Shown: positions 55,024-64,000 of the stretch, one piece after another | Position numbering within the stretch: position 1 is the first letter of the stretch | Layout of the letters: the number at the start of each line of letters is the position of its first letter | From: Mytilinidion resinicola | Taxonomy: Eukaryota; Ascomycota; Dothideomycetes; Mytilinidiales; Mytilinidiaceae | Direction of reading: 5' to 3' | NCBI RefSeq assembly: GCF_010093595.1 | Contig: NW_022985457.1 | Coordinates: 580,683-644,682, forward strand | Length of the DNA: 64,000 nucleotides | Notes under the pieces: model-generated | Seen by the model: the letters and a program-made list of their open reading frames with translations, nothing else | Told to the model about the DNA's origin: nothing | The model's database searches: none | Translations under genes and position numbers: made by a program

Positions 55024-58000
55024 ATGAGTGGATATCTTTGGAAATACTTCCTTGAAGACGATGTCGAGAACTTCCGTCATATCTTGGAGAGTGGCAGCTA
55101 CAATGCACGACCGGGGGCACAGAAAGGCCCTCCTGGCTGGCAGGGAGGGAATCTGGGGGACTCGCTGAACAGTCCGAGCAGCTTGGGAGCTTCACCAACA
55201 TTGCAAACCAAGTCGCGGAAAGCTACCGGCACGTTAGCGGTGCCACTAACGAGGGCGGATATCAATAGCAGAGATGCGACTGGCCTTACTATCTTGCACC
55301 ACGCCGCGACAATAACGTCGGATAATGCCATAGCCTTCGCTCAGGCTCTCTTGGAACAGCCCCTGACGGATTTGTATATTCAGGACCAGGAGAATGGATG
55401 GACTGCGCTTCACCGAGCCTTCTACTTTGGCAATATTGCCATTGCGCGTATAATACTCAACAGGGATGCGCAGGATATCCTTGGATATGGGTTAGCTCGA
55501 GGGTTGGTGAAGATCAAGGACAAAGAAGGGAACGGACCCTTGGACCTCTTTTCCATGACTATCAAAGATAGAGTAGTCCGGCCAGATGATCCAAGAGTAG
55601 CTGGAGATTCGGACTCGGATAGCGATGGAGGTGCTGGCGAGAGTGCGGACAGAAACGAGGACGGCTCCCATCGAAAATCCGCTCGGCCGCTCATCAATCT
55701 CGAAGGTGATGAGGTCTTCACGTTTGGGAGCAACAAAAACGTCACTCTCGGTTTTGGGGATGAGGACGATCGACAATTTCCGGAGCGCGTCACTATCAGG
55801 AGACCTGACCACCTAGTGCAGAGATTCTACGCCGAATCCCGAGAGAAGCAAATGCAGAAGTGGTCAGCCATGAATGTTCCGGTCAATGAGGCTGCCGCCT
55901 CCAGGGGCCCTCCTACGAGAGACACGATTTCTGAACCGACATGGGTAGCTCAAAAGTCTGTAACGGAGCTGCCGACAGTCATTCGGAACACCCCGTTAGT
56001 CATTCAAGACGTACAAATGTCGAAGCTGCATACCGCGGTCTTGACTACTGATCCAGTATCGAACCTCTATGTCTGCGGACATGGGCCAGGTGCTCGCCTT
56101 GGGCTCGGACACGAAACAACTAGATATCAGTTCACCTGCATCGAAGGGGGCGGCTTGGGTCAGAAAAAGGTCATGGCTGTGGCGTTAGGCCAAAATCATA
56201 CTCTGGCTATTACTGACGACGGAGAGATTTTTTCTTGGGGTAATAACGCATATGGCCAATTAGGTTATAACTTGCCTAAGACTACAACGCTTATCGACGA
56301 AGATCCAAAAGGGACCTCGCCGCGTCAAATATTCGGGCCTCTAAAGAGAGAGCTTGTCATTGGCGTTGCTGCTTCTCGTGTTCATTCAGTCGCGCACACG
56401 GCAAATTCGCTATTCACTTTCGGCAAAAATGAAGGCCAATTGGGAATCACCGGCTCGGACGCGCGATCCCTTGAAGTTCAATCCACTCCCCGAAAGATTG
56501 CGGCATCGCTCTTTTCTTCCAATATTAGCTCTGTGTCCGCCATTGATGGCGCCACGGTTTGCTTGCTTGAGAACCACGACGTATGGGTATTTGCAAACTT
56601 TGGGTACTCCAAGCTCTCCTTCGACTTGGAGGGATTCACGAATTACTTCTTGAAAAGGAGCTTCCTCACGACAAATTATTATGCGACACCAAATAGGATC
56701 TGCAAATTAACCTGTGGCGGCGATACCATTTGTGCGTTGTCTACTTCTGGGGATCTCTTTACTGTCGCCGTCAGCAAGCGATCTGAGACAAGCCAAGATA
56801 CCAGTACTTCCACTACAAATCCCACCAAGATTCGTGGAGCTCTTTCTCAACCCTACCGGATCTGGTCTGCCAAAAAGGGGCATATGGTAGCAAGAGATGT
56901 TGCTGTGGACCAAGATGGATCGATCATCCTGACTACGGAGGCGGGCAGCGTTTGGCGAAGGACCAAGAGGGCGACGATCAAAGACGCAACCGCCTCTGGA
57001 ATCGGAGATTACAGACCGAAAGATTACAAGTTCTCTCGAGTCCCAGGTCTTACGCGGGTTACGGCTGTGCGAGCTTCAGCATTCGGAGCATATGCTGCTG
57101 TCCGTAGAGACTGTGACGTGACAAGAACGCAAATTGTCGTTGATGAGCTCTCCTTATGGACGGATGTTGAGCCACTGTTGGCATTCCGTGCTCTCACCAA
57201 CTACGAAGAGAACTCAGACGACGAAAACCCCAGTCCTCGATTTTGGCAACGACCTTCGAAAGTAGTGTCACTTCGGAAGCGCGTGCTTGCATCAAAGGAT
57301 CTCGAAAGTGAGGTTGCAGATGTAATCCGCCAAAACATCAGTGCGGACGATCGCGAATATGACCTTGACATTGGAACGAGTAGCTCAGAGGTCCGCATAC
57401 CTGCCCATCGGTTCATGTTTTCAGGTCGTAGTCGCGTAATACGACAAGCTCTAGCTACAAGGCAAGACTGTGATGTCGACATGTTGGATATCGCGACCGT
57501 TACTCATGATCAGATCACGGGGAAGACTACGGTGTTATTTCAGGGTGTTGACTTTTTGACGATCTTTAATTTGGTTCTGTTCGTCTACACAGACTCCGTT
57601 GTCGACTTCTGGCATGCAGCTCGGTCATTACCTAAGATGGCCGTCAGGTTCCGTAATTCGAGGACTGAGATTATGAAGTTAGCCTCTCGGTTAGAAATTC
57701 GACAACTCGAGCGTTCAACACGGCAAATGATTACTCCCGTAAAGTCCATGAATCTCGACATGGAGCTTGCTATCAAGAATGCTTCTATCTTCGAAGACGG
57801 CGACGTTTTAGTTCAGCTTTCTGACGGCGATTTGAAATTACATTCAGCCATCATATGTCAAAGGTGTCCCTTCTTCCACGGGATGTTCAAGGGTAGAGCA
57901 GGAGGGCAGTGGCTTGCTGGGAGGCGTGATCTGTTAGCAGGACCGTCAGATGCGATCAACGTCGACCTCAAGCATGTCGACACCCGCGTCTTCTGGCTTG

Positions 58001-60172
58001 TTGTTCGTCACATATACGCCGATGCCGGGGAAGAACTATTTGACGACGTCGTCAGTGATGACTTCAACGACATTCTCGCTCTGGATGAGCTTCTTGACCA
58101 CGTGATGGATGTGATGGGAGTGGCGAACGAACTGATGCTGGATCGGCTGTCTCAAGCTTGCCAGAAGGTGGTTGGCCGCTACGGTATGCATATGAACTAA
58201 GAAATGTCCAAAGGGCAAGGGTACTAACAGCTTACTTAGTCAATGCTCGCAATGTTTGCCAACTTCTAAACGCTATCGCGCCCAGCTCAGTGACCGAGTT
58301 AAAAAATGCCGGATTGGAGTATATCTGCCTGAGCCTAGAGGCAGTCATGCAGAACGGGTAAGCCCTCTCTCCACAGCCCCTATAGATTTAACGACATCTG
58401 ATAATCTACCTAGCTCCCTTGATGAACTCGACGAAGATCTATTGCTCGAACTCAATCAAGTAGCCCGTGACAATCAGCTTGCATATTTGCCATTTGCCAA
58501 AAGCGGTAGAGCAGAAGCACTTCTTCTTGAAAAATACCCCGGCCTTGTTGAACAAGTTGACCGAGCCAGACGGGCTAAGGTTGATTCCATCATCCTTTCC
58601 AACAAATATAATCAAGGTGATAGGCAGATGTCTGGTTCATTTAGGGCTCAAAGTCTAGAAGAATTGTCTACGTCTCCACTTCGACAAAAAAACCGACGAA
58701 AATCTTCCAAAGACATCAAGTCGGCTTCTTTCACAGGGTCACCTCAGCTCCAACAAGCTGAAGTGGCAAACATCAACTCGACAGACCGGGGTGAAGGTCA
58801 GCTTCATAGGGCAAAAGGAACTCATTTCAGGCGGGGGCGCTTGAGCCCAGCTCTCACGCCCATTTTAAAAGGCAAAAATTCTCTAACGGATCTCATGTTC
58901 GAGATGTCGAGCGATGAAGAGGACGCACCACCAGAGAAGTCGAAAGGAAAAGAGCCAGGCGATACTGATCCGACCTTCTGTCGCCTGGATGACGAGTTTA
59001 CGCCTGTAGGATCTCCAGAAGAACTTTGGGCAAGTGCTAGAAGGAAGTCTCGACTCTCCCCCGACCTAGGTGTTGAATCGTCAGGCAATCTTGGCTCTCC
59101 CCAAACACCGGCGATGAAAAGCTCAGATCGCCCTTGGGGTAGCACACCCTTGAGCACTCCTCGACTCGATATGAGAGACATCATGGCTCAGACCTCCCCG
59201 GCCAGACCATCTGGTCTAGCGATCGGGTTGGCAAACGACGATATCAAAGATGGGAAACCTATTGGTTCATTTACCTCCAAGATGTCTCAAAGAGAGCGGA
59301 AACGTCTACAACAAGCACAACAGCTCGGACAACCACTGACGCCGCCGGTAAACGACAAGACACAGCAACCTCCGCCTACAATATCACCATGGCGTCCCGT
59401 TCACTACGATAACAACTCCGACCTTAGCGGTAGCCCTGCCTTAGCAACCAACCCTAATACCAGTCGTACAAACAGTACCCCTCAAATGACAATGCGACAA
59501 ACGATTGCTAACAGCGGCCAAGCAAAGGGCAAATCCCCAATACCGCCTTCGCAAAGTCGAAGCGTATCGAATCCTAACAACGTCATCCCGCCTCCCTCAA
59601 GTTCGTCCTCGACGTCAAATCCCATAATACGCCCCCATTCAATCCGTCATAACCCCCTCCCCGCCACTGCACTTTCTGCCGCCTCGCCGTCTCAATTCCT
59701 CGCCTTACAAGACGTTCTGTCTCAGCAACAGGCAGAGAAAGACGCCATCCGTGAAGCTGCCGCTAAACGCAGCTTGCAGGAGATCCAGCAAGAACAGGAG
59801 TTCCAAGAATGGTGGGAGCAGGAGAGTAAGCGCGTCATGCAGGAGGAAGAGGCCCGTCGACTGACTGAAGAGCGTGAGAAAAACGTGCGGGGTAGAGGAG
59901 GTGGGAAGAGGGGTGGGAAGAGGGGCGGACGGGGCCGTGGGAAGAAGGACAAGGAGGTTCCTGAGGCGCGGCCTGCTCAGCCAGGGGAGGGAGCTATTGC
60001 GCCACCTACGGCACCTCCTTCAGCGCCGGCCAAGCACAATGGAGGGCAAGAGACTGCAAAGCCGAAGAGTAGGGGGCCAAGAGGTAGCGGACGAGGTGGA
60101 GGGAGGGGTGGGAAGGCGCAGGGCCCGGGAAGGGAGAACATTGCGCCTCCAGGAGCTGGAGCGGCGAGTTGA
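55024..60172 (+). CDS. IBtk-like ankyrin-RCC1-double BTB protein (3 exons)
   Basis: Exons 55024-58183, 58240-58357 and 58414-60172 make one 1,678-aa protein, although the region first looks like two genes. Order: start MSGYLWKYFLEDDVENFRHIL; ankyrin repeats at ~80-165 (TGLTILHHAATI, GWTALHRAFYFGNIAIARIIL); RCC1 blades at ~235-480 (EVFTFGSNKNVTLGFGD, LYVCGHGPGARLGLGHE, EIFSWGNNAYGQLGYN, SLFTFGKNEGQLGI); a first BTB/POZ at ~775-900 (VRIPAHRFMFSGRSRVIRQAL); a second BTB at ~920-1040 (DVLVQLSDGDLKLHSAIICQRCPFFHGMF). A Ser-rich disordered region, a Gln/Glu coiled coil and a terminal RGG/KRGG basic tail follow. This matches animal IBtk and fission-yeast Btb3, substrate adaptors of Cullin-3 ubiquitin ligases. 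Intron 2 is taken as 58358-58413; its end at CCTAG joins MQNG to SLDELDED. Confidence 0.93.
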
Positions 60173-61115
60173 GGGTGCGCGCTCACAGCGTTTATCTCCT
60201 TGAGTACATACATCGTTGACGTACATACATAGCATAGCTCAGAGCATTGACTGCATAATAGACTCCTCTGTTGCCTGCAATCCTAGGACAACACCCTATA
60301 TGGTACTCTGAGACCTTGTTCTATTTTTCAACTTCATCTTTGGTCTGTCCAAACGAGGCTCTCTCTTTTCAATGTTGATCGGTTTAGATATAGCAAAAAA
60401 AGGAAAGAAAGAGGAAGGCTGCATTTAGTAGTGCAGGAATTCACCTCAATAGGTGACTCTATCGGTGATTCGTGATCCATCATCGCAACCATTTCGTCCC
60501 AACCTAAACCACCAGGTTGGAAGGACACAAGAGCTCACAAATAAACGCAGGTTTGTGGTAAATACCCCTCCGAAAATGGACGTTTATAACGCCGTTTTAT
60601 GGGGGCCTTTCCCGCCATGCCGAGAGTAAAGCCCCGGCCTTCAATCCCGGTCATATTCCTCTTGTACAGGGTCCTTGGCACCTTTTACTCGCCGCCATGT
60701 CGAGTATTTGTCACCTTCACGCGTGCTTAACCTCGTGGCTTCCTGTACGCTGTATGGCCTTTGTTGAATCTGCCATATTAGCTTAGAAACATCTCATCTT
60801 TATTGGCTGCCATGCACTGCTCTGTTGGTTCTCTCAGCCGTTTGTCGTGATTCGTCAACATTTCTCTCTACAAACTACCCACACACTTCGTATGGTAAGA
60901 TTTCTTCGCCCCATCAATGTCCCATGGCTTTGGAATCTATGGTGTGGGTGTCTGTTGCCGTGCGATTGGATGAGACAGGGGAGGTATATATTTTCGGCGC
61001 TACCCAGGTGTCTCGTATCTGGTCAAGCTCCTAGCGAACAACGTAGCTCTTATCCTGCCTAGTATTAAGGTTAATGAGAGGGCCCAAACCGATTGGCTAT
61101 TTACGATCGGGGTTT

Positions 61116-61220
61116 GAGCCCGTTTGGGCTCGTCTTCCCTTGTCCTGGGGCAATTGTCCCCAATTTCGTAATAATACATTGTGAGAAGCCCGTTGGGGCT
61201 CCTCTTCCCTTTTCGTACTG
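61116..61220 (+). repeat. Two direct repeats each with a GAGCCC/GGGCTC hairpin
   Basis: GAGCCCGTTTGGGCTCGTCT and following bases at 61116-61148 recur at 61186-61220 as GAAGCCCGTTGGGGCTCCTC. Copy 1 has a perfect 6-bp stem with a GTTT loop; copy 2 keeps most of it. Each is followed by a TTCCCTTNTC block. Confidence 0.75.
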
Positions 61221-61334
61221 GTAGGCTCTTAGTAATAGTACAAATTATGCCATTTTATGATAGTTCGCCTGTATAATATAAACTCTAGAATAGTACGCAA
61301 CGCAGACTAGTTCCTATTTTAGTGCTTTGTAATA

Positions 61335-61570
61335 GTACGACCTTTAGAATAGTACAGATATTGTACTAATCCCCATGCCGCAACTTTATAATAGTATGCC
61401 TCTCGTACTAGCCCTAATTCTACTGAATTATACTGGTATGCGAGTTGTACCAATTCTATAACGCCAGCTTTGGAATAGTATGCATCTTGTACTAGCCCTA
61501 ATTCTGCCAAATTTGTACCAATCCCTATGGCGCCAGCTTTAGAATAGTACGGCATCTTGTATGTTGTACT
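61335..61570 (+). repeat. Degenerate tandem array, unit about 69-85 bp
   Basis: The unit begins TTTRGAATAGTAYGCATCTT, continues GTACTAGCCCTAATTCTRC, then TTGTACCAATYCTATRRCGCCAGC. Four recurrences are visible, the outer two partial. On minus it reads as an open frame with repeated YYSKAG/GLVQ, which I treat as a translation of the repeat, not a gene. Confidence 0.75.
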
Positions 61571-61715
61571 CTAATCTTTAGTAGTAAGGGTCCAGGCCAG
61601 AATAGTGTTCTGAAATCAAATTTTACAAATAAATGGAGAGGTCTATTTCTAGTGGCCGCTAAGCAGAGTTTTTAACTCAATACCACGCTAGCCACCGCTC
61701 TCCTCCACTACATCA

Positions 61716-61741
61716 CGGCAGGCCTCATCGAAGGCCTGCCG
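61716..61741. other. Perfect hairpin, 10-bp stem, 6-nt loop
   Basis: CGGCAGGCCT (61716-61725), loop CATCGA, then AGGCCTGCCG (61732-61741). The stem is fully complementary and GC-rich, in otherwise non-coding sequence. Confidence 0.85.
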
Positions 61742-62031
61742 AGGCCTTATAGAGCATCTTTTTACCCACTCGCCGTCCCTTAAATAGTTGCCTCCTTAGG
61801 AGTGCGTTCGGGGGCTCTGCATACGAATAGCCCTATAAGCTGCGTGCCTTGCTTGCACTACGAGGTCCCACATCCATGCAATTAACAGTGAGTGCGCACT
61901 TCAGTGCTCACCATTCAAAGCAACACATTTCCAGTATCTTACAGCCTTCAAAGATCGTACAGTCTCAAATGATTAACACTACGTGGAGTGCACGGCTCTC
62001 CCTGCTCCCCTTTCCCATCCGAAAACGTCCT

Positions 62032-62844
62032 CTATCCATCCACATTTCCTGCCAAATCCCATTTCTGCAGTGCTGTACGATCCATCCATTCCCGCCAGTT
62101 TTTGTCGTTAATAGGCTTGTGGATTCTCAAATATTCCCAATAATCCGGATACCAACCGGCAAACTCCCAATTAATAAGCCCAGTAATTTTGTAAGTGTAG
62201 TAGTCGACTATAATGTTTTGTAGTGCTATATCGCCGTGCGTAAAGACAGAGCTCTAAGAGTAAGGAAGTATAGTAAGTATCTCCTCTTTAGTATATCTTC
62301 GGCTATAGAAATGGTAGTAGCGTTTAAATATCCAAGCTTGAACGGCAGCATTATTAATAAGAGGCCGAGGAGGAGATTCTAGATCCTTAATATACACGTT
62401 CTGGCTGCAAGATCCGTCGGCTAAGCAAAGGAAGAAGTTGTTAAACTCTGGCGGTTTTAGAATCTGGCGAATCTTTCTAATTAGGCTCCAAATATCGTGA
62501 TAGAGTCGCTCCTTTGTTTTCTTATTAAGAGTATCCCAGAGGTCCTTTAGAGTTAATCCTGGACTAAGACTTATAAATAGGTCGCCATCTAACTTAGAGT
62601 AGTGAGAATATAACACCTTAGGGACTGGAACATCAGACAGTTTGCCCACAAGCCTTAGAGCAGCCTCTTCCCGGGGCAGTACTCTACTGCCAGATTTTGC
62701 AATCGCGTCATCGTTAAGTCGTGTTATGCGAGCCCCCATTTGGAGTATCACACTCGGGGGTCCATCTGGACCCCATTCCGGGAGTGGTGCCGCTGGATGC
62801 CTTGGTTCTGGCCTTGCTAAATGATCTTCGGGAGTGGTGTCCAT
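62032..62844 (-). pseudogene. APH-like kinase pseudogene with an in-frame stop and RIP-type damage
   Basis: One frame of 271 codons runs from the ATG at 62844 to a TAG at 62032-62034, broken once by a TAG at 62254-62256. The first part has an N-lobe-like AIAKSGSRVLPREEAALRLVG and VPVPKVLYSHYSKLDGDLFISL. The part beyond the stop holds the catalytic loop THGDIALQNIIVD and GLINWEFAGWYPDYWEYL. The metal-binding Asp expected in the GhIDWE segment is Asn (AAT at 62170-62172). The loop reads ALQN where relatives usually have APRN-like residues; all fit C-to-T/G-to-A changes. The gene is related to, but clearly distinct from, the APH-like gene at 26.9 kb. It is probably inactive. Alternatively a tiny intron removes the stop, but I see no suitable sites. 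Confidence 0.8.
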
Positions 62845-63640
62845 TGCAGAAGGAAAGAGGAGGCAAGTGTGGTAGGGCAGAGCGCCTGTAGTATAGCGAT
62901 TTGGGTAGTAACCGTGCTAGCTGTCGTCGTCTGAGTAGTAATTGTCACGAAGATAATTAGATTATCAAGTCGAGAATGATGTGGGGCGTGGTGCACAATG
63001 CTGGGGGGTTCTTTAAGGGCGCTGCTAAATGTACACCCTATATTTACTCGGTGTACACCCCTTTTCTACTCCGTATACACCCTTCTTACGTCTAATCTTC
63101 TAATTGGTCCGGAGGGCTCGGAGGAAGCTCCGGCGCTTAATTCTCACGCGCATCTATATGAAATGGGAAGGCTGTACAGCCTTACTATTTTATTGTGCAT
63201 TCTTACCGTTTCCGTGAGGCTATATATATAGGCCAGCTACACGTAAGGCCTCACGTGAGGCCGTACGTAAGGCCGTACGTGAGGCCGTACGTGAGGCCGT
63301 ACGTAAGGCCGTACGTGAGGCTACTTATGGCAAGGCTGTGCAGTATACCCGTTTTACTATGCATACTTCCCGTTTCCTACAGTGTATATAGGCCGTTGTA
63401 TTGCTACCTACGTGCCTACGTGCCTATAAGCATGCCAAAACAGTTAAATCCTCACCTTATTACGGCCTCTCTGCATTAAACCTGGCCCCCCTACATTGCC
63501 GCCGCGCCTTCCTGGCTATCCTGATCCATCAACCCCTCTATATACTGCTCGTATAATGCTATCTAATATTGGAGCTCCTCATAAGGAAGCAGCGCTGGCG
63601 CTGCCTGAGGCTGAGGAGCTAGCTAAGGCTGAGGAGCTGG
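62845..63640. other. Repeat-rich non-coding region
   Basis: No gene. It holds a ~22-bp tandem motif (TGTACACCC-TTTACTC type) at about 63030-63090, a seven-copy 12-bp array at 63241-63324 and the two ~65-bp direct repeats that flank that array. Confidence 0.55.
63168..63394 (+). repeat. 12-bp palindromic array flanked by ~65-bp direct repeats
   Basis: The core at 63241-63324 is seven copies of ACGTRAGGCCGT (first and last slightly altered). The flanks at 63168-63234 and 63332-63394 share AAGGCTGTRCAG, TTTTAYTRTGCAT, CCGTTTCC and TATATAGGCC in the same order. The whole looks like one composite element. Confidence 0.8.
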
Positions 63641-63645
63641 CTAAG
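63610..63645 (+). repeat. 18-bp tandem duplication
   Basis: GCTGAGGAGCTAGCTAAG followed at once by GCTGAGGAGCTGGCTAAG. It lies in a short plus-strand frame (63496-63708, AEELAKAEELAKAQDKRYYD) that I could not assign to any gene. Confidence 0.8.
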
Positions 63646-64000
63646 GCTCAGGATAAGCGCTATTATGACGCTGCGCAGCCCCTTTCCGTGGTGCTGCCTT
63701 CTTCCTAGGTGCCTTATCCTTTGCACCAGGCGGCCGGCTATACTTCTTAGGTGCAGCAGTAGATGCAGTAGTAGGTGCGGGCGTAGGTGCGGCAGTAGGG
63801 GGGGGCCTAGGTATTACTGCATGCTCAAACTCGGGCGGATTAGTAAGCAAATCGTTGAATTCCGTGATAGCTAGTGTAGCGGCCGACTGAGGAGCACTCT
63901 AAGCAACAGGAGCTGGACGGGGGGCTACAAAAATAGGCGGTCCTGGCGGTGGAACTGTCGGCGTGCGTTCTGTAGGTATACCTGTAGGTCTAGCTGCCGC
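63641..64000 (-). pseudogene. Broken AT-hook, Pro/Ala-rich reading frame running off the window edge
   Basis: On minus a frame enters at 64000 (RPTGIPTERTPTVPPPGPP), hits a TAG at 63899-63901, then continues SAPQSAATLAITEFNDLL, NPPEFEHAVIPRPPP, and a basic end KKYSRPPGAKDKAPRKK to a stop at 63641. SRPPGAKDK looks like an AT-hook GRPxGxK core whose Gly became Ser, again a G-to-A type change. Retroelement capsid-like proteins and nuclear proteins both carry such hooks, so the origin is open. It is truncated by the window. Confidence 0.45.

Larger units (their letters stand above)
60173..62031. other. Gene-free region with several repeats
   Basis: No gene supported. Repeats become dense from 61.1 kb on: a 70-bp-period direct repeat with GAGCCC/GGGCTC hairpins (61116-61220), a 69-85-bp tandem array (61335-61570) and a 10-bp-stem hairpin (61716-61741), listed separately. 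Confidence 0.55.

Noticed and set aside
58256..60172. Separate 638-aa gene after the BTB protein
   Set aside because: Two introns (58184-58239 and 58358-58413) join it in frame to the upstream exon, giving a continuous IBtk-like protein; its own N-terminus is out of frame with the conserved exon 2.
61319..61555. Minus-strand repetitive protein with YYSKAG repeats
   Set aside because: It is the translation of a degenerate DNA tandem array; unit lengths are not kept to multiples of three.
63195..63479. Plus-strand protein with repeated VRPY
   Set aside because: A reading of the 12-bp ACGTRAGGCCGT array; no other sign of a gene.
63500..64000. Telomere or chromosome end at the right edge
   Set aside because: No TTAGGG array is present within the window; subtelomeric position remains only a possibility.

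Overview
The window looks like nuclear DNA of a filamentous ascomycete (Pezizomycotina; Dothideomycetes is possible but this is inference). The genes are intron-bearing with short introns (46-125 nt, GTRNGY-type donors, CTRAC-like branch points, YAG acceptors). They belong to fungal families: Atg13, Rec114, Rsc9, Rrd1/PTPA, Hbs1, a copper-fist factor and an RGT1-like Zn(II)2Cys6 factor. AT-rich blocks and a degraded gene carry C-to-T/G-to-A damage like that left by repeat-induced point mutation (RIP). All gene models were spliced by eye, and each listed set of exons keeps one frame.

Layout. 0-7 kb: a SYLF-SH3 (Ysc84/Lsb3-like) actin-patch gene and a microsomal P450, both on minus. 7.5-19.4 kb: Hbs1 (+), a chromatin-type AT-hook/SANT-like protein (-) divergent from the PP2A activator Rrd1 (+), a small Ala/Pro/Lys-rich protein (+), and a protein built of DRSTh repeats (-). 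17.4-22.6 kb: a dispersed ~124-bp repeat family brackets the DRSTh gene, a RIP-like AT-rich relic and an uncharacterised 344-aa gene. 22.6-30 kb: branched-chain keto acid dehydrogenase E1-alpha and COQ5 as a divergent mitochondrial pair, an APH-like kinase and a multipass membrane protein. 32-45 kb: ATG13, then the RGT1-like and copper-fist regulators facing away from each other across 2.45 kb. 48-60 kb: REC114 divergent from RSC9, then a 1,678-aa IBtk-like ankyrin/RCC1/double-BTB protein.

60.2-64 kb is a different compartment: several unrelated tandem repeats, a perfect hairpin, an APH-like pseudogene with an in-frame TAG and RIP-type changes at catalytic positions, and a broken AT-hook reading frame running off the right edge.

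Most genes are housekeeping (translation rescue, autophagy, chromatin remodelling, meiosis, mitochondrial metabolism) and show no obvious pathway cluster; the P450 has no biosynthetic neighbours. The least explained items are the 17.5-22.5 kb repeat family, the DRSTh-repeat protein, the AT-hook/SANT-like protein and the repeat-rich right end. I did not find convincing tRNA, rRNA, CRISPR or intact transposon genes.
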